Shown here: one piece after another, positions 35,922 through 37,195 of the stretch
How the letters are laid out: each line of letters begins with the position of its first letter
How positions within the stretch are numbered: the stretch's first letter is position 1
DNA from: a virus
Strand: one strand, 5' to 3'
IMG/VR virus record: IMGVR_UViG_3300028600_000011
Coordinates: 1-37,195 of that record
Length of the DNA stretch: 37,195 nucleotides
Made by a program: the position numbers and the translations under genes
Notes under the pieces: model-generated
Databases searched by the model: none
The model's input: only the letters and a program-made list of their open reading frames with translations
What the model was told of the DNA's origin: nothing

Positions 35922-36824
35922 TCACCTCAACTTGTATGGGTGAAGGAGATCTTTTGCAGCGATCACTGGCTTGAGGGCTTTGATATTACTTCCGACAATC
36001 TCGTTCTCCCGGTTCTCCCAAAGACTGGCTGCAATAAGTAAAATCGCCATTTTGATGGGGGCCGGAACTGCTGGGGAGGCTGTCCCCACGATATGACTCA
36101 CATTGATGACATCAACCTCATTGGCAACATCAACAGGCCACTCTGTTCCCATTGCTGGGTAAATGTGGATTCGACCATTGCGCTTGAGGACTCTGTATTT
36201 CTCAGAGGGTAATACGACAGGCACAAAATGGCTGTCCATATAAGTTATTGATGTCACAAATTGACTGACACCACCATCTAAAATAAGTGGCTGCTTTTTA
36301 TTACCGTTAGTTTGTGGAAACCTATCAAAAAACTGCGTCATCGCCCGAGTGATAAACATTCGTCCGGTGTATTGCTCAGCAAAATTTGTTGCGGCTTCAA
36401 TCATGGTGATTGCCATGTTGAGCTCACCTTGATCCCCTGTTGTGTAGACAATATGTTTGAAAAACTCATCCGTCGTAACCGGGAAAGTCGCTGGCGATCC
36501 AGACACAACAACTGGGACCGCGTTGGCTTGAACCCATTCCGTTGTATAGAACTTTAGCTGTTGAGCTTCAAGGTCAAACCACAAATCACCTTCGAGCGCG
36601 TCAGTGGGCTCTGTAGCTGATACGGTTGTCCCACGGGATTCCTGTTGCAGGGTTGTGATCTGCGCCGCAATTACGAGAGGGTTGTCACTAACTAATGTCG
36701 GAGCATTTGTGACGTCTCCGATGTACAACTTCGCGTCGGCTGAGTTGTAGAACATAGCTCCTGAGAGCAGGGTTGCCGGGACGTGTCCGACGACACCCGA
36801 CCTGTTGATTTGAACTTGTGACAT
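35922..36824 (-). CDS. Head-tail connector (gp6-like) with extra N-terminal fibre-like domain
   Basis: 300 residues, about twice the usual connector length. The C-terminal ~190 residues have connector traits: DEFFKHIVYTTGDQGELNMA, ATNFAEQYTGRMFITRAM, then IKMAILLIAASLWENRENEI. The N-terminal ~100 residues (VQINRSGVVGHVPATLLSGA, FYNSADAKLYIGD, LEGDLWFDLEAQQLKFY) resemble the beta motifs at the N-termini of phage fibre or head-decoration proteins. This looks like a fusion that would place a decoration-like domain at the portal vertex. AAAGGAC precedes the ATG. Confidence 0.8.
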   Translation of the reverse strand: MSQVQINRSGVVGHVPATLLSGAMFYNSADAKLYIGDVTNAPTLVSDNPLVIAAQITTLQQESRGTTVSATEPTDALEGDLWFDLEAQQLKFYTTEWVQANAVPVVVSGSPATFPVTTDEFFKHIVYTTGDQGELNMAITMIEAATNFAEQYTGRMFITRAMTQFFDRFPQTNGNKKQPLILDGGVSQFVTSITYMDSHFVPVVLPSEKYRVLKRNGRIHIYPAMGTEWPVDVANEVDVINVSHIVGTASPAVPAPIKMAILLIAASLWENRENEIVGSNIKALKPVIAAKDLLHPYKLR

Positions 36825-36874
36825 TGTTTGTCCTTTCGTTGGTTACCTTAGCTACCGAACAATACTTGCAAGAT

Positions 36875-37099
36875 TCAATTGATCTCTTCGGCCTCAGTGT
36901 CATCGACAAGACCTTGATTGGATGAAAATTGCGGGAGGTCTGTTGCAAAATCCGGGTGTGAGACGTAACTCTCAACGCTGGTGCATCCCAGTTTTTCTTC
37001 AATTGCCGTATAGCCAAACCTATCGAGCTCAGGTTTTCTGACAAGCTGCCGTTGTTCGATTATTTTATCTTTATGATGCTTAGTCATAACATCTTTCAT
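36875..37099 (-). CDS. Small hydrophilic protein before the connector (74 aa)
   Basis: 74 codons with CGAGGTAAAAAT before the ATG. The product is charged and lacks membrane segments: MKDVMTKHHKDKIIEQRQLV, then YTAIEEKLGCTSVESYVSHP, and an acidic C-terminus VDDTEAEEIN. It sits between a fibre-like gene and the connector, so it may be a small head component. No family is recognised. Confidence 0.65.
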   Translation of the reverse strand: MKDVMTKHHKDKIIEQRQLVRKPELDRFGYTAIEEKLGCTSVESYVSHPDFATDLPQFSSNQGLVDDTEAEEIN

Positions 37100-37131
37100 A
37101 TTTTTACCTCGGAATCATTGCAAGATACTTG

Positions 37132-37195
37132 CTAAAGATTTTCTAGTTGAGTTATGCGAGCCTCTAGCTCTTGAACAGTTTTGACGAGTAGCGGT
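37132..37195 (-). CDS. C-terminal end of a fibre-like gene (partial)
   Basis: Only the last 20 codons are present, running off the right edge. They read LLVKTVQELEARITQLENL, a coiled-coil of the kind that ends phage tail or head fibres with an intramolecular chaperone (endosialidase-chaperone) domain. In a circular map this gene lies downstream of the capsid gene cut at the left edge. Confidence 0.5.
   Translation of the reverse strand, partial: PLLVKTVQELEARITQLENL

Noticed and set aside
1-37195. Chromosomally integrated prophage
   Set aside because: No bacterial genes flank the phage genes and the order wraps around the window ends; the tRNA and integrase fit an attP on a phage molecule.

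Overview
The window is most of the genome of a tailed bacteriophage and holds no bacterial chromosomal genes. Almost every gene lies on the minus strand. It combines two modules. One is T7-like: single-subunit RNA polymerase, gp2.5-type SSB, primase-helicase, family-A DNA polymerase and gp6-type exonuclease. The other is a lambda/HK97-style siphovirus head and long-tail set: HK97-fold capsid, prohead protease, portal, TerL, tape measure, frameshifted tail chaperone and gpJ-like tip. It also carries a tyrosine integrase, an XRE repressor-like gene and a tRNA-Asn, so it is probably temperate or descends from a temperate phage. The tRNA resembles gammaproteobacterial tRNA-Asn. That, with the B12-dependent RNR and Tyr-type PolA common in marine phages, suggests a marine gammaproteobacterial host; this is inference.

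Layout, read in the direction of transcription (right to left): right edge 37.2-34.7 kb, end of a fibre-like gene, head-tail connectors, tail tube; 34.7-30.3 kb, tail chaperone with -1 frameshift, tape measure, minor tail proteins; 30.3-25.2 kb, large tail-tip protein, endolysin, holin; 24.8-23.0 kb, repressor, integrase, two small genes, tRNA-Asn; 22.6-20.2 kb, phage RNA polymerase; 20.1-16.5 kb, small early genes and one plus-strand gene with peptidase-like motifs; 16.5-6.5 kb, DNA and nucleotide metabolism; 6.3-2.3 kb, two nucleotide pyrophosphohydrolases, HNH nuclease and both terminase subunits; 2.3-0 kb, portal, protease and the N-terminus of the major capsid protein. Capsid genes leave at the left edge and fibre/connector genes enter at the right. 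The molecule is therefore a permuted or circular phage genome, with the rest of the capsid gene and most of a fibre gene missing.

Regulation can be partly read. Five copies of a 30-bp element, all oriented to transcribe the minus strand and three of them overlapping the stop codon of the preceding gene, are the likely promoters of the phage RNA polymerase. Sigma70-like promoters and palindromic operators lie upstream of the early genes and of the repressor-integrase pair. A family of near-identical hairpins punctuates the early region.

The observations most worth following are: a ThyA homologue with Asp at the dUMP-selecting Asn position (possible dCMP methylase); a five-unit hairpin array between polymerase and exonuclease whose T-runs face against gene transcription; the promoter/hairpin system; a GGGAAAC frameshift; the integrase/tRNA region with paired direct repeats; and the lone plus-strand peptidase-like gene.
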